A DNA stretch of 64,000 nt from Betaproteobacteria bacterium (lineage in GTDB: Bacteria; Pseudomonadota; Gammaproteobacteria; Burkholderiales; SG8-41), in contig JANYDM010000123.1 in the NCBI GenBank assembly GCA_025363575.1, positions 21,736-85,735 on the forward strand. Reading direction: 5' to 3'. Under the pieces are notes generated by a model. It did not search any database, had not been told where the DNA came from, and worked only from the letters and a program-made list of their open reading frames with translations. The position numbers and the translations under genes are program-made. Below, one piece after another: positions 19,734 through 28,678 of the stretch. How positions within the stretch are numbered: position 1 is the first letter of the stretch; each line of letters opens with the position of its first letter.

Positions 19734-21557
19734 TTGAAACCGACCGATATCCACCTGCCCGACTACTTTCATAAAGTCGTCGATTGTCAATGGGCATGTC
19801 CAGCTCATACCCCCGTACCCGAATACATCCGCTTGATTGCCGCCGGTCGTTACAGCGATGCCTACATGGTCAACTGGCAATCGAATGTGTTTCCCGGCAT
19901 TCTCGGCCGCACGTGCGATCGTCCGTGCGAACCGGCCTGCCGGCGCGGCCGCGTCGAAGAAAATAACGGTGACAAGCCGGAACCGGTCGCGATCTGCCGG
20001 TTGAAACGCGTCGCCGCCGATTACAAGGATGACATCACCCCGCGGCTGCCCAAAGCGCCCGCGCAGAAAAACGGCAAACGCATCGCGCTGATCGGCGCCG
20101 GCCCCGCCTCGCTGACCGTCGCACGTGATCTCGCACCGCTGGGCTACGCCGTCACGGTGATGGACGGCGACAAGCAGGCGGGCGGCATGATACGCACGCA
20201 GATTCCGAAATTCCGCCTGCCCGAATCCGTCATCAACGAAGAGGTGAACTACATACTCGACATCGGCGTGGAATTTAAAGGCGGTCGCTATGTCGACAGC
20301 CTGAAAAGCGTGCTCGCTGAAAACTACGACGCGATCTTCGTCGGCACGGGCGCACCGCGCGGGCGCGACCTCGATTTGCCGGGACGCAGGGAAGCAGCGA
20401 AAAACATCCACATTGGAATCGACTGGCTGAACAGCGTGTCGTTCGGGCATGTCGACAAGATCGGCAAGCGTGTGATCGTGCTCGGCGGCGGCAATACCGC
20501 GATGGATTGCTGCCGCTCTTCGAAGCGCCTCGGCGGCGACGACGTCAAAGTAATCGTGCGTTCGGGCTTCGAGGAAATGAAGGCGAGCCCGTGGGAAAAG
20601 GAAGATGCCCAGCATGAAGGCATACCTATCCTCAATTTCCTGGTGCCTAAATCGTTCACGCACGATAACGGCAAGTTGACCGGCATGACGTTCGAAAAAG
20701 TGAAGGCCGAGTACGATGCTAATGGTCGCCGCAATCTGGTGCCGACCGGCGAGCCCGACCAGCTATTTGAGTGCGACGATGTGCTCGTTGCGGTCGGCCA
20801 GGAAAACGCTTTTCCGTGGATCGAGCGCGACATCGGTATAGAGTTCGACAAGTGGGGAATGCCGGCGGTCGACAAAATCACTATGCAGTCGACCATCCCG
20901 ACCGTGTTTTTCGGCGGCGATTCCGCTTTCGGCCCGAAGAACATTATCTGGGCAGTCGCCCACGGCCATGAGGCCGCGATTTCGATCGACAAGCTGTGCA
21001 ACGGCGAAGATCTCAGAGTGCGGCCGGCGCCGCTGGTCAACCTGATGTCCCAGAAGATGGGCATCCATGAGTGGAGCTACGACAACGCGATCTCCAACGA
21101 TCAGCGCTACAAAGTGCCGCTGAAGGACCAGAAGATTGCGTTGAAGAACATCAAAGTCGAAGTCGAACTCGGCTTCGACCCGAAACTGGCGTTCGCCGAG
21201 GCCGAGCGTTGCCTCAATTGCGACGCGCAGACTGTGTTCAGCGAAAAGCTGTGCATCGAATGCGACGCCTGCGTCGACATCTGCCCGATGGATTGCATCA
21301 CCTTCACTCAGGACGGCGAAGAGAAGGAGTTGCGCGCGCGCCTTAACGCGCCTGCCGACAACCTAACGCAGGACATTTACGTGTCAACGAGGCTCAAGAC
21401 GGGCCGCATCATGGCCAAGGATGAGGACGTCTGCCTGCACTGCGGCCTGTGTGCCGAGCGCTGTCCGACCGGCGCGTGGGACATGCAGAAATTTTTGCTC
21501 GATATGACGCATGCCGGCCCCGGCTGCAGAAATACACCGCAACGCAAAGCCGCCTGA
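19734..21557 (+). CDS. korC: FAD- and Fe-S-containing NAD(P)H oxidoreductase subunit of a 2-oxoacid oxidoreductase (KorC-like)
   Basis: A 607-residue GltD-like flavoprotein with ferredoxin domains. The N-terminal Fe-S region has CQWACPAHTPV and CDRPCEPACRRG. The first Rossmann site is IGAGPASLTVARDLAPLGY and the second VLGGGNTAMDCCRSS. The C terminus has two 4Fe-4S motifs: CIECDACVDICPMDC and CLHCGLCAERCPTGAW. It starts at TTG 19734 with CGAGGAG upstream. In Azoarcus evansii a comparable third subunit lets a KorAB enzyme pass electrons to NADP+. I infer the same role: channelling electrons between the oxoacid oxidoreductase and NAD(P). It is the first gene of a three-gene operon. Confidence 0.8.
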   Translation: MKPTDIHLPDYFHKVVDCQWACPAHTPVPEYIRLIAAGRYSDAYMVNWQSNVFPGILGRTCDRPCEPACRRGRVEENNGDKPEPVAICRLKRVAADYKDDITPRLPKAPAQKNGKRIALIGAGPASLTVARDLAPLGYAVTVMDGDKQAGGMIRTQIPKFRLPESVINEEVNYILDIGVEFKGGRYVDSLKSVLAENYDAIFVGTGAPRGRDLDLPGRREAAKNIHIGIDWLNSVSFGHVDKIGKRVIVLGGGNTAMDCCRSSKRLGGDDVKVIVRSGFEEMKASPWEKEDAQHEGIPILNFLVPKSFTHDNGKLTGMTFEKVKAEYDANGRRNLVPTGEPDQLFECDDVLVAVGQENAFPWIERDIGIEFDKWGMPAVDKITMQSTIPTVFFGGDSAFGPKNIIWAVAHGHEAAISIDKLCNGEDLRVRPAPLVNLMSQKMGIHEWSYDNAISNDQRYKVPLKDQKIALKNIKVEVELGFDPKLAFAEAERCLNCDAQTVFSEKLCIECDACVDICPMDCITFTQDGEEKELRARLNAPADNLTQDIYVSTRLKTGRIMAKDEDVCLHCGLCAERCPTGAWDMQKFLLDMTHAGPGCRNTPQRKAA

Positions 21558-21564
21558 GGACGGA

Positions 21565-23403
21565 ATGAAAGCCATCACAGCAACCAACGATTTCGTCATT
21601 AAATTCGCCAACGTCAACGGGTCGGGCTCAGCGTCGGCCAACGAGCTTTTCGCACGCTCCATTCTGCGCATGGGCGTGCCGGTCGCGCCGCGCAACATCT
21701 TCCCCTCGAACATCCAGGGCCTGCCGACCTGGTATGAGGTGCGCGTCACTGAAAACGGCTACCAGGGGCGGCGCGGCGGCGTCGACCTGATGGTGGCGAT
21801 GAACCCGCAGACCTGGGACGCCGACGTCAAGGAGATCGAGGAAGGCGGTTATCTTTTTTACGACAACACCAAGCCGCTGCCGCAATCCAGGTTCCGCGCC
21901 GACATCAACGTCATCGGCATGCCGCTCACCGAGATCTGCAATTCCACGTACACCGATCCGCGCCAGCGCCAGCTCTTCAAGAACATCATTTACGTCGGCG
22001 CGCTGTCGGCACTGCTCGACATCGATCCGAATGAAATCGAGCGTTTGTTCTCCGAGCAATACAAGGGCAAGGAAGCTCTGCTGCAATCGAACGTGAAGGC
22101 CCTGCGGCTGGGCCGCGATTACGCGCAACAGCATCTCGGCGGGCCGATCGGCCTCAAAGTGAAGCGCGCCGACAATGTCGGCAACAAGATTTTCATCGAC
22201 GGCAACAGCGCGGCCGCGCTGGGGGCGGTATACGGCGGTGCCACCGTCTGTGCGTGGTATCCGATCACGCCGTCGTCGTCGCTCGCCGAGGCTTTCATCA
22301 AGTATTGCCAGAAGCTCCGCGTCGATCCGTCCGACAGCAAGAACAAATTTGCAATCGTGCAGGCCGAAGACGAGCTCGCCTCCATCGGCATCGTGATCGG
22401 TGCCAGCTGGAATGGCGCGCGCTCATTTACCGCGACGTCCGGACCTGGCATTTCGCTGATGACGGAATTCATCGGCCTCGCCTACTTCGCTGAAATCCCC
22501 GCCGTCATCGTCGACGTGCAGCGCGGCGGGCCGTCGACCGGCATGCCGACCCGCACGCAGCAATCCGACGTGATCGCGTGCGCCTACGCGTCGCACGGTG
22601 ATACCAAACACGTGCTGCTGTTCCCGGAAGACCCGACCGAGTGCTTCGAGTTCACCGCCAGGGCGCTCGACCTCGCTGAACGCCTGCAGACGCCGATCTT
22701 CGTGATGACCGATCTCGACATCGGCATGAACACGCGACTGTGCGAGCCCTTCCAGTGGGACGACAAGCAGGCATACGATCGCGGCAAAATCATGACTTCC
22801 GCCATGCTCGACACCGGCCGCGACTTCGGCCGCTATCTCGACGTCGACGGCGACGGCATCACCTACCGTACCTATCCCGGCACGAACGCCACGCGCGGCG
22901 GCTACTTCACGCGCGGCACGACCAAGAACCGCTATGCGGGCTACAGCGAGACCGGCCCCGATTACATCGACAACGTGCAGCGCCTGCTGCGCAAGTTCGA
23001 CACCGCGAAAAAACTGGTGCCGGCGCCGCTACTCTACCCGGCCGACAAGCCGGCGCGCTTCGGTGCCATTTTTTACGGCTCGACGAGCCCCGCAATGCAG
23101 GAGGCGCTCGACGTGCTTGCCGAGCGCGGCATCCACGTCAATGCGTTGCGCGTGCGCGCTTTCCCGTTCCAGGATGAAATCAACGATTTCGTCGCCACGC
23201 ATCCGTGGGTTTTCGTGATCGAGCAAAACCGCGATGCGCAACTCAAGACGCTGCTCGTCAATGAAGCCAAGATCAATCCCGCGCGCCTGCTGTCGGTGCT
23301 GCATTACGACGGCACGCCGATTACCGCGCGCTTCATCGTCGATCAGATTTCGCAGCATGCCGCCGCTCGTACCGTGGTCCCGTTGAAGAAAGTGGTGTCA
23401 TGA
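21565..23403 (+). CDS. korA: 2-oxoacid:acceptor oxidoreductase, fused gamma-alpha subunit
   Basis: A 630-residue subunit. Residues ~1-190 form the gamma domain (FANVNGSGSASANELFARSI). The alpha/pyrimidine-binding region follows (GAVYGGATVCAWYPITPSSSLAEAF), then the transketolase-like region (SGPGISLMTEFIGLAYFAEIP) and a C-terminal domain. The family performs CoA-dependent decarboxylation of 2-oxoacids such as 2-oxoglutarate with low-potential electron transfer. Substrate specificity cannot be proven from sequence; 2-oxoglutarate is the best guess from the Thauera/Azoarcus KorABC precedent. It starts 7 bp after korC, with GAGGA upstream, and overlaps korB by 4 bp. Confidence 0.88.
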   Translation: MKAITATNDFVIKFANVNGSGSASANELFARSILRMGVPVAPRNIFPSNIQGLPTWYEVRVTENGYQGRRGGVDLMVAMNPQTWDADVKEIEEGGYLFYDNTKPLPQSRFRADINVIGMPLTEICNSTYTDPRQRQLFKNIIYVGALSALLDIDPNEIERLFSEQYKGKEALLQSNVKALRLGRDYAQQHLGGPIGLKVKRADNVGNKIFIDGNSAAALGAVYGGATVCAWYPITPSSSLAEAFIKYCQKLRVDPSDSKNKFAIVQAEDELASIGIVIGASWNGARSFTATSGPGISLMTEFIGLAYFAEIPAVIVDVQRGGPSTGMPTRTQQSDVIACAYASHGDTKHVLLFPEDPTECFEFTARALDLAERLQTPIFVMTDLDIGMNTRLCEPFQWDDKQAYDRGKIMTSAMLDTGRDFGRYLDVDGDGITYRTYPGTNATRGGYFTRGTTKNRYAGYSETGPDYIDNVQRLLRKFDTAKKLVPAPLLYPADKPARFGAIFYGSTSPAMQEALDVLAERGIHVNALRVRAFPFQDEINDFVATHPWVFVIEQNRDAQLKTLLVNEAKINPARLLSVLHYDGTPITARFIVDQISQHAAARTVVPLKKVVS

Positions 23404-24455
23404 CCTATCTCGCCAAACCAAAGCTGCATCATCCCGAGCTGCCGAAAAACACCGTCGGCCACACACGCCGCGACTATGAGGGCAGGATCTCGACCCTGTG
23501 CGCCGGCTGCGGCCACGACTCGATTTCGGCAGCCATCATCCAGGCTTGCTGGGAAACGAACATCGAGCCGCACAAGGTCGCCAAGCTGTCGGGCATCGGC
23601 TGCTCCTCCAAAACCCCGGATTATTTTCTCGGCAACTCGCACGGCTTCAACAGCGTGCACGGCCGCATGCCGTCGGTCGCCACCGGCGCGAATCTCGCCA
23701 ATCGCGAGCTGCTGTATCTCGGCGTATCGGGCGACGGCGACTCTGCGTCGATCGGGCTCGGCCAGTTCGCGCATTGCATGCGCCGCGGCGTCAACATGGT
23801 CTACATCGTCGAGAACAACGGCGTCTACGGCCTCACCAAGGGCCAATTCTCCGCCACCGCCGACAAAGGCTCTAAGTCGAAGCGCGGCATCGCCAACAGT
23901 GACGAGCCGATCGACATGGTCGGGCTCGCGTTGCAATTGGGCGCAACTTTCGTCGCGCGGAGCTTCTCCGGCGACAAGCAGCAGCTGGTGCCGTTGATCA
24001 AAGCGGCAATCGAGCACAAAGGCTCCGCGTTTATCGACGTCGTGTCGCCATGCGTCGCGTTCAACAATCATGCGGGCTCGACCAAGAGCTACGACTATGT
24101 ACGCGAGCACAACGAAGCCGTGAACCGCCTCGACTTCATTACAAGCCGCGAAGAGATCACGGCCGACTATGCGCCGGGTTCGGTCACCACGGTGGCGCAG
24201 CACGACGGCAGCATACTGCGACTGCGCAAGCTGCACCCCGACTACGATCCGACCGACCGCCTGAAGGCGATGGATTACATCCAGCAGCGCCACGCCAAAG
24301 GCGAGGTGGTCACGGGCCTGCTGTATGTCGATCCCGAGTCGTCCGATTTGCACGAGCATCTGAACACTGTTGCGACGCCCTTGAACCGCCTGTCGGAGCG
24401 CGAGTTATGCCCCGGCTCGGTGGCGCTCGAGAAAATTAACGCGGCCTTGCGTTAG
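23400..24455 (+). CDS. korB: 2-oxoacid:acceptor oxidoreductase, TPP-binding beta subunit
   Basis: A 351-residue subunit that binds thiamine pyrophosphate and an Fe-S cluster. It has CAGCGHDSISAAI, GIGCSSKTPDYFLGNSHGF and the TPP/Mg motif GDGDSASIGLGQF followed by VENNGVYGLTKGQFS. The ATG overlaps the korA stop (ATGA), the usual sign of translational coupling in two-subunit enzymes. The length is typical of KorB. The stop is 35 bp from the convergent soxA stop. Confidence 0.92.
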   Translation: MTYLAKPKLHHPELPKNTVGHTRRDYEGRISTLCAGCGHDSISAAIIQACWETNIEPHKVAKLSGIGCSSKTPDYFLGNSHGFNSVHGRMPSVATGANLANRELLYLGVSGDGDSASIGLGQFAHCMRRGVNMVYIVENNGVYGLTKGQFSATADKGSKSKRGIANSDEPIDMVGLALQLGATFVARSFSGDKQQLVPLIKAAIEHKGSAFIDVVSPCVAFNNHAGSTKSYDYVREHNEAVNRLDFITSREEITADYAPGSVTTVAQHDGSILRLRKLHPDYDPTDRLKAMDYIQQRHAKGEVVTGLLYVDPESSDLHEHLNTVATPLNRLSERELCPGSVALEKINAALR

Positions 24456-24490
24456 GGCGCGAGCAACGCGCGCCGGGCCTGCCGGCAACG

Positions 24491-25282
24491 CTAGCGCCGC
24501 ACGCCCGGCGTCTCGATTGGCAGACCGCTCGCGCGCGACGCCAGATACAGCTCGAGATCGAGAAACTCAGGCGATCCCTGCGGCAGCAATTCGGCGCGCA
24601 CTCCAGACAGGCAGCTTCTGAAGCGCCGGTGCAACGAGCCCATCGTCTGCCATTCGAGCCGGTAAATGGGATAAGCAACGCCGTGACCCTGGCTGATCGT
24701 CTCGGGACCGAGCTTGCGGCCCCAGTTTTCCTGATGACATTCCGCGCATGACAAATTCATTTGCCCCATGCGCCGGTAGTACATCGCGCGTCCGGCTTCG
24801 AAATTGTGACGGTTCTGCCAGTCGATGACGGCATTCATCGGCATGCCGCGCGACTGCAGCGCGACGTAGGCTGTGAGCGCGAGCAGCTCGGGCGACTCGT
24901 ATTTGAACGGTTCCGCCTGCTGGCGGCGCTCGCGGCATTGCTGAATGCGGCCTTCGAGATTGATCAGCCGCGAGTTGCCCGCATCGATGCGCGGATAGCG
25001 CGTGGCCGCGCCTTGCATGCTGGCTTTGACGTCGCCGTGACAACCCGCACACGACTTGCCTTCGCGACCCGCGGCTTCGCGCCACAATGTTTCTCCGCGC
25101 GTTACCCACAACATGCCGGGGTTCGCGAAATCGTCATGCTGCAATTCGCGCACTTCAGCGCCTGTGAACTCGAGCCCGGACTTGAGCGGCTGTGGCCTGG
25201 TCGCGGCGTTCTGCGCGTGGCCGGCGAAACCCGACAACGCGAGCAGGCAAAAGAGCAGCGTCTGCGCTCGCCGCGTGCTCAC
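24491..25282 (-). CDS. soxA: Diheme cytochrome SoxA
   Basis: A 263-residue periplasmic c-type cytochrome that, with SoxX, attaches thiosulfate to the SoxYZ carrier by an oxidative disulfide bond. A signal peptide precedes residue ~23. Both heme sites are present: CAGCH (C78-H82) and CAECH (C179-H183). C224 in FRSCLSG is placed like the cysteine that ligates the active-site heme as a persulfide. Many SoxA proteins have lost one heme; this one keeps two. It starts at GTG, overlapping soxZ by 4 bp, and is the last gene of soxXYZA. Confidence 0.93.
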   Translation of the reverse strand: MSTRRAQTLLFCLLALSGFAGHAQNAATRPQPLKSGLEFTGAEVRELQHDDFANPGMLWVTRGETLWREAAGREGKSCAGCHGDVKASMQGAATRYPRIDAGNSRLINLEGRIQQCRERRQQAEPFKYESPELLALTAYVALQSRGMPMNAVIDWQNRHNFEAGRAMYYRRMGQMNLSCAECHQENWGRKLGPETISQGHGVAYPIYRLEWQTMGSLHRRFRSCLSGVRAELLPQGSPEFLDLELYLASRASGLPIETPGVRR

Positions 25283-25599
25283 CCGCTCACCGTGAGCTTG
25301 GCGCGCTCCGAACCGGCCTGACCCTGATCATCGATCCAGTCAAAGACGAGCTCGCCGCTCGCTTCCGCGATGGTAAAGAAATCGAGGAACGGATTGGCGG
25401 CGATGCCGGACCCCATTTCAGCGCGAAAAATTTCCACCCCGTTGTAGCGGCAGGTAAGTTTGTTGACGACGTTCTTCGCAATCGCACGGCCGCCGTCGTC
25501 GAGACGAAAACCCGTTTCCATCGGATGCTGAATGGCGATGCGGATCTCGATGATCTCGCCGCGCTTCGCGCTGGCCGGTATCTGAACGCGAGCGGTCAT
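25279..25599 (-). CDS. soxZ: Sulfur carrier subunit SoxZ
   Basis: A 106-residue immunoglobulin-like protein, the standard SoxZ length. Key stretches are RVQIPASAKRGEIIEIR, IQHPMETGFR and NPFLDFFTIAEASGELVF. SoxZ dimerises with SoxY and helps present the sulfur-carrying tail. It has no signal peptide, which is normal since it is exported together with SoxY. It lies 3 bp after soxY and overlaps soxA. Confidence 0.94.
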   Translation of the reverse strand: MTARVQIPASAKRGEIIEIRIAIQHPMETGFRLDDGGRAIAKNVVNKLTCRYNGVEIFRAEMGSGIAANPFLDFFTIAEASGELVFDWIDDQGQAGSERAKLTVSG

Positions 25600-25602
25600 G
25601 GC

Positions 25603-26064
25603 TCAGGTCGCGTCATAACAGGCGGACAGTGTCACGACCACGTCGGCAGTTGCGGACCAGAACGTGCCGTCCGACAGCGCGGCCACGGCGAGTACGCGCT
25701 GGCTGCCGCCCAATCTCACGCGCGTGCTGATTTGCGCGCGGCCGGCGCGCGGGCCGAGATAAAAATTCGCAACGTTAGGTCGCGGATTGCGCGCGGCGTA
25801 CACATGGATGCTCTTCACGTGATCTGCTGCCGTCATCGGACTGTCGACGGTGACTTTCAGGCTGACGGAGTTGCCGTTGTCGGCAAGCACCGGCAGATCG
25901 AGCCTGACGCGCCCCGGCTGTACAGCCGCGCCGCCCGTCAATTTCAACACCATAACCTCCACCGGCTCGGCCGGTGCGTCTGCGGCGCGCGACGTTGCGA
26001 ACGGCCAGGCGAGAAGCGCGGCGATCCGCGCGATAAAACTGCGGCGGTATGAGTTCTTCAGCAT
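25603..26064 (-). CDS. soxY: Sulfur carrier subunit SoxY with non-canonical C terminus
   Basis: A 153-residue periplasmic protein; a twin-arginine-like region (SYRRSFIARIAALLAWPF) precedes the mature part, as usual for SoxY. The fold is SoxY-like, but the C terminus ends VVVTLSACYDAT in place of the canonical GGCGG tail. The substrate-binding cysteine would be C149, with four residues after it instead of two. I checked the end of the gene on the minus strand: the stop is TGA at 25603-25605. It may be a SoxY variant or a paralogue with another partner. Confidence 0.85.
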   Translation of the reverse strand: MLKNSYRRSFIARIAALLAWPFATSRAADAPAEPVEVMVLKLTGGAAVQPGRVRLDLPVLADNGNSVSLKVTVDSPMTAADHVKSIHVYAARNPRPNVANFYLGPRAGRAQISTRVRLGGSQRVLAVAALSDGTFWSATADVVVTLSACYDAT

Positions 26065-26089
26065 GGATCAGGTGCGCGACGCCAGGCAC

Positions 26090-26629
26090 TCAACTGCGCA
26101 ACGTAAGCAAATAGGCAATGACATCCTCGATCTGCTGTTCGCTAAGCAGCGGTTTTCCCTGATAGGCCGACGCGACCTGACGCAGCCCTTTGACGCGATA
26201 GTAAGCCGGCATCACCGTTGCGCGATTGATCAGGGTCGAATCGACGAGACGCAGGCGCAATTGCCCCGCGCTGAGCCGCCTGCCCACGCCGGCCAGCGGC
26301 GGTCCGATGCTACCGAGCGGAGTGTCACCGGCATCTGGCACCGTATGGCACAGGAAGCAATTGCCGCCGTCGCGGCTCAACACCGCCGCTTTGCCGCGCG
26401 CCGGGTCCGCGGCGCCTGGCCAAAGCGCCGCAGCAATCTGTCCGTTGACGACGCGATATGGCCGCAGCGGCTCGGCGGCCGCGCAGGCGCCTGCGAACAA
26501 TGCGGCACCGGGCACGCAGATCAGCACGAGCATCAATAATGACCGGACGCAACCAGGTAATGCGATGGATAGCTTCAAGACGGTTTTCCGCACCAGATAG
26601 ACTCTGCCCTGCCGCGACGTCGAGTTCAA
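26090..26629 (-). CDS. soxX: Monoheme cytochrome SoxX
   Basis: Up to 179 residues. It carries one heme motif (CFLCH, C91-H95 in the longest form) and a likely methionine ligand in ATVMPAYYR; the C terminus is the usual cytochrome c helix (EQQIEDVIAYLLTLRS). A signal peptide (LLMLVLICVPGAALFAGACAAA) precedes the mature part. The start is unsure: 26629 is a TTG, and later TTG/ATG codons (for example the ATG near 26533) are possible. SoxX pairs with SoxA. It is the first gene of the operon and divergent from the cupin gene at 26728. Confidence 0.85.
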   Translation of the reverse strand: MNSTSRQGRVYLVRKTVLKLSIALPGCVRSLLMLVLICVPGAALFAGACAAAEPLRPYRVVNGQIAAALWPGAADPARGKAAVLSRDGGNCFLCHTVPDAGDTPLGSIGPPLAGVGRRLSAGQLRLRLVDSTLINRATVMPAYYRVKGLRQVASAYQGKPLLSEQQIEDVIAYLLTLRS

Positions 26630-26727
26630 GCGGACAAGCAGTGCAGATTATGCCCGCGGCCACGCGGGGTCAAGTCGCGCCAGCCGTCGCGGTAGAATCG
26701 TGAATTACGCTCACATAAGTTTCTGTC

Positions 26728-27057
26728 ATGAACATCAGCGATATTCCGTTCTGCGTGACCGACTGGTCGTCGATCGAGCGCGTCGACTACGCGGGCACCA
26801 CCGGCAAAGCGACCTGGCGCACGCGCGAATTCGGCGGCGTGCGCGTGCGCATGGTCGAATACTCCCCCGGCTATCTTGCTGATCACTGGTGCAGCAAAGG
26901 CCACGTCGTGCTGGTGCTCGAAGGCGAATTCGAATCGGAGCTTGCCGATGGGCGCAAATTTCGGCTGACCCCCGGCATGAGCTACCAGGTAGCCGACAAT
27001 GCCGAAGCACATCGCTCCTATACGGCGACGGGCGTCAAACTGTTCATCGTCGACTGA
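26728..27057 (+). CDS. DHCW-type cupin fold protein
   Basis: A 109-residue single-domain cupin. The conserved core is YLADHWCSKGHVVLVLEGEF followed by LTPGMSYQVADNAEAHRSYT, which matches the small 'DHCW motif' cupin group named after its metal-binding-like cluster. The activity is unknown. It lies between the divergent soxX and the convergent mtgA (3-bp gap). A link to sulfur chemistry would be speculation from position only. Confidence 0.85.
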   Translation: MNISDIPFCVTDWSSIERVDYAGTTGKATWRTREFGGVRVRMVEYSPGYLADHWCSKGHVVLVLEGEFESELADGRKFRLTPGMSYQVADNAEAHRSYTATGVKLFIVD

Positions 27058-27060
27058 GCG

Positions 27061-27759
27061 CTACGGCACCGCGACGCCGTTCATGCGCGAAAGAATGATC
27101 TCCTTGCGCTTTTGTAAATAAGGCGTCTCGTTGCCGTGCAAGTAGCGGCGCGGGCTCGGCACCATCGCCGCCAGTTGCGCCGCTTGGCCGGCGGACAGTT
27201 GGGCCGCGGTCGTGTCGAAATGATAGTGCGCCGCGGATTCAGCGCCAAACACACCATTGCCCCATTCGATCACGTTGAGATAAATCTCGAGGATACGGCG
27301 CTTGGTCATGACGGTTTCTATCATGACGGTGATCGCCGCCTCCTGTGCCTTGCGCCACCACGTGCGCTCGCCCGATAAAAACAGGTTTTTAGCGAGTTGC
27401 TGGCTGATGGTGGACCCGCCCGATACGATCTTGCCGTGCCGGCGGTTTTTTTCGTAAGCCTTCTGGATGCCTTCCCAGTCGAAACCATCGTGATCGAGAA
27501 ACTTGGCGTCCTCGGCCGCGATAATCGAGCGCTTCAGGCTGGTCGCGATGCGGTTGTAAGGCACCCATCGCTGTTGCAATGCCGCGCCGGGGTTCTGGTC
27601 GCGCAGGCGTTCAAGGCGTGCATGCATGAACGCGGTGGTTCCCGGATCGTGGTCCACCCAATACCAGATGTGAATCAGAAACCAGAATTGCACCAGCGCC
27701 AGCGCGGCGACGGCCAACAGCAGCGGATACCAGATGCAGCGCCAGAGTAATTTCAGCAT
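27061..27759 (-). CDS. mtgA: Monofunctional peptidoglycan glycosyltransferase
   Basis: A 232-residue GT51 enzyme that polymerises lipid II glycan strands at the inner membrane. It has one N-terminal membrane helix (LLLAVAALALVQFWFLIHIW) and the family motifs: catalytic Glu region AEDAKFLDHDGFDW, GGSTISQQLAKNLFL, the second acidic site ILEIYLNVIEWGNGVFG. There is no transpeptidase domain, so it is MtgA, not a class A PBP. It follows aroE, 64 bp away, in the usual aroE-mtgA order. Confidence 0.96.
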   Translation of the reverse strand: MLKLLWRCIWYPLLLAVAALALVQFWFLIHIWYWVDHDPGTTAFMHARLERLRDQNPGAALQQRWVPYNRIATSLKRSIIAAEDAKFLDHDGFDWEGIQKAYEKNRRHGKIVSGGSTISQQLAKNLFLSGERTWWRKAQEAAITVMIETVMTKRRILEIYLNVIEWGNGVFGAESAAHYHFDTTAAQLSAGQAAQLAAMVPSPRRYLHGNETPYLQKRKEIILSRMNGVAVP

Positions 27760-27823
27760 GGCGACGCAGGATTGAGGAGGCGGGACTCAGGATTCTGAAA
27801 GTTCAGCAGCGCAGGCATAGCTG

Positions 27824-28666
27824 TTACCGAATCCCGAATCCCGGATGCTGACTTCTGAGTTTCGCGATCACCGGGCCGGTGTCGGGCCGCACGCCGCGCC
27901 AGATCAGGAATGCCTCCGCAGCCTGCTCGACCAGCATGCCGAGACCGTCCGCAACACGCGCCCCGTCGCTGTGCGCAAACTTCATGAATGGCGTGTTGCG
28001 GCCGTAGACCATGTCGTACGCGAGACCGCCCGCGGCAAATACGCCCGCCGGCAAAGGCGGCATTTCGTCGCGCAATCCCGCCGACGTCGCATTGATGACG
28101 AGATCGAACTGTAAATCCTTTAGTCCGTCATAGGGCTTGGCCGACATTTCGATTACAGCGAATTTTCCGGATTGCCGCACGCGCGCTACGAGGTCCGCCG
28201 CTTTGTCGAGCGTGCGGTTGGCGACGACCAGCAGTTGCGGACGCGCATTAAGCACCGGATGCAGGATGCCGGACGTCGCGCCGCCCGCGCCCATGACGAG
28301 CACGCGCTTGCCGCCCGGCGCGAATCCCAAGTTGCGGTCGAGGTCGATGACGAGGCCGATGCCATCCGTGTTGTAGCCGAGAATATTTTCGCCGCGAAAA
28401 TCCAGCGTGTTGACCGCGCCGGCCGCGGTCGCGGAGCCAACAGGCTCGCAGTATCGGAATGCGTCGAACTTGAAAGGCACGGTGACGTTGACGCCTTTGC
28501 CGCCGTCGGCGCGAAACTTCGTTACCGTGGCGTCGAATGCGCCCGGCGGCGCCAGCAATCTCGTGTATTCGATGTCCTGCCCGGTCGCGCGCGCAAATGC
28601 GGCGTGTATCTCCGGCGACAAGCTGTGGGCGACGGGGTTGCCCACTACCGCGTAGCGGTCAGTCAT
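27824..28666 (-). CDS. aroE: Shikimate dehydrogenase
   Basis: A 280-residue NADPH enzyme that reduces 3-dehydroshikimate. The substrate site is GNPVAHSLSPEIHAAFA and the catalytic lysine lies in GKGVNVTVPFKFDAF. The nucleotide site is VMGAGGATSGI with the NADP-selecting ANRTLDKA loop; NTDGIGLV and GLGMLVEQAAEAF complete the family pattern. Its upstream side faces the 270-bp palindromic element at 28679-28948, which separates it from the tonB-like gene. Confidence 0.97.
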   Translation of the reverse strand: MTDRYAVVGNPVAHSLSPEIHAAFARATGQDIEYTRLLAPPGAFDATVTKFRADGGKGVNVTVPFKFDAFRYCEPVGSATAAGAVNTLDFRGENILGYNTDGIGLVIDLDRNLGFAPGGKRVLVMGAGGATSGILHPVLNARPQLLVVANRTLDKAADLVARVRQSGKFAVIEMSAKPYDGLKDLQFDLVINATSAGLRDEMPPLPAGVFAAGGLAYDMVYGRNTPFMKFAHSDGARVADGLGMLVEQAAEAFLIWRGVRPDTGPVIAKLRSQHPGFGIR

Positions 28667-28678
28667 GGCCCGCCATTG

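Noticed and set aside
24456..24490. Possible terminator between korB and soxA
   Set aside because: A GC-rich short inverted pattern is present but no T run and no stable stem could be confirmed by eye.
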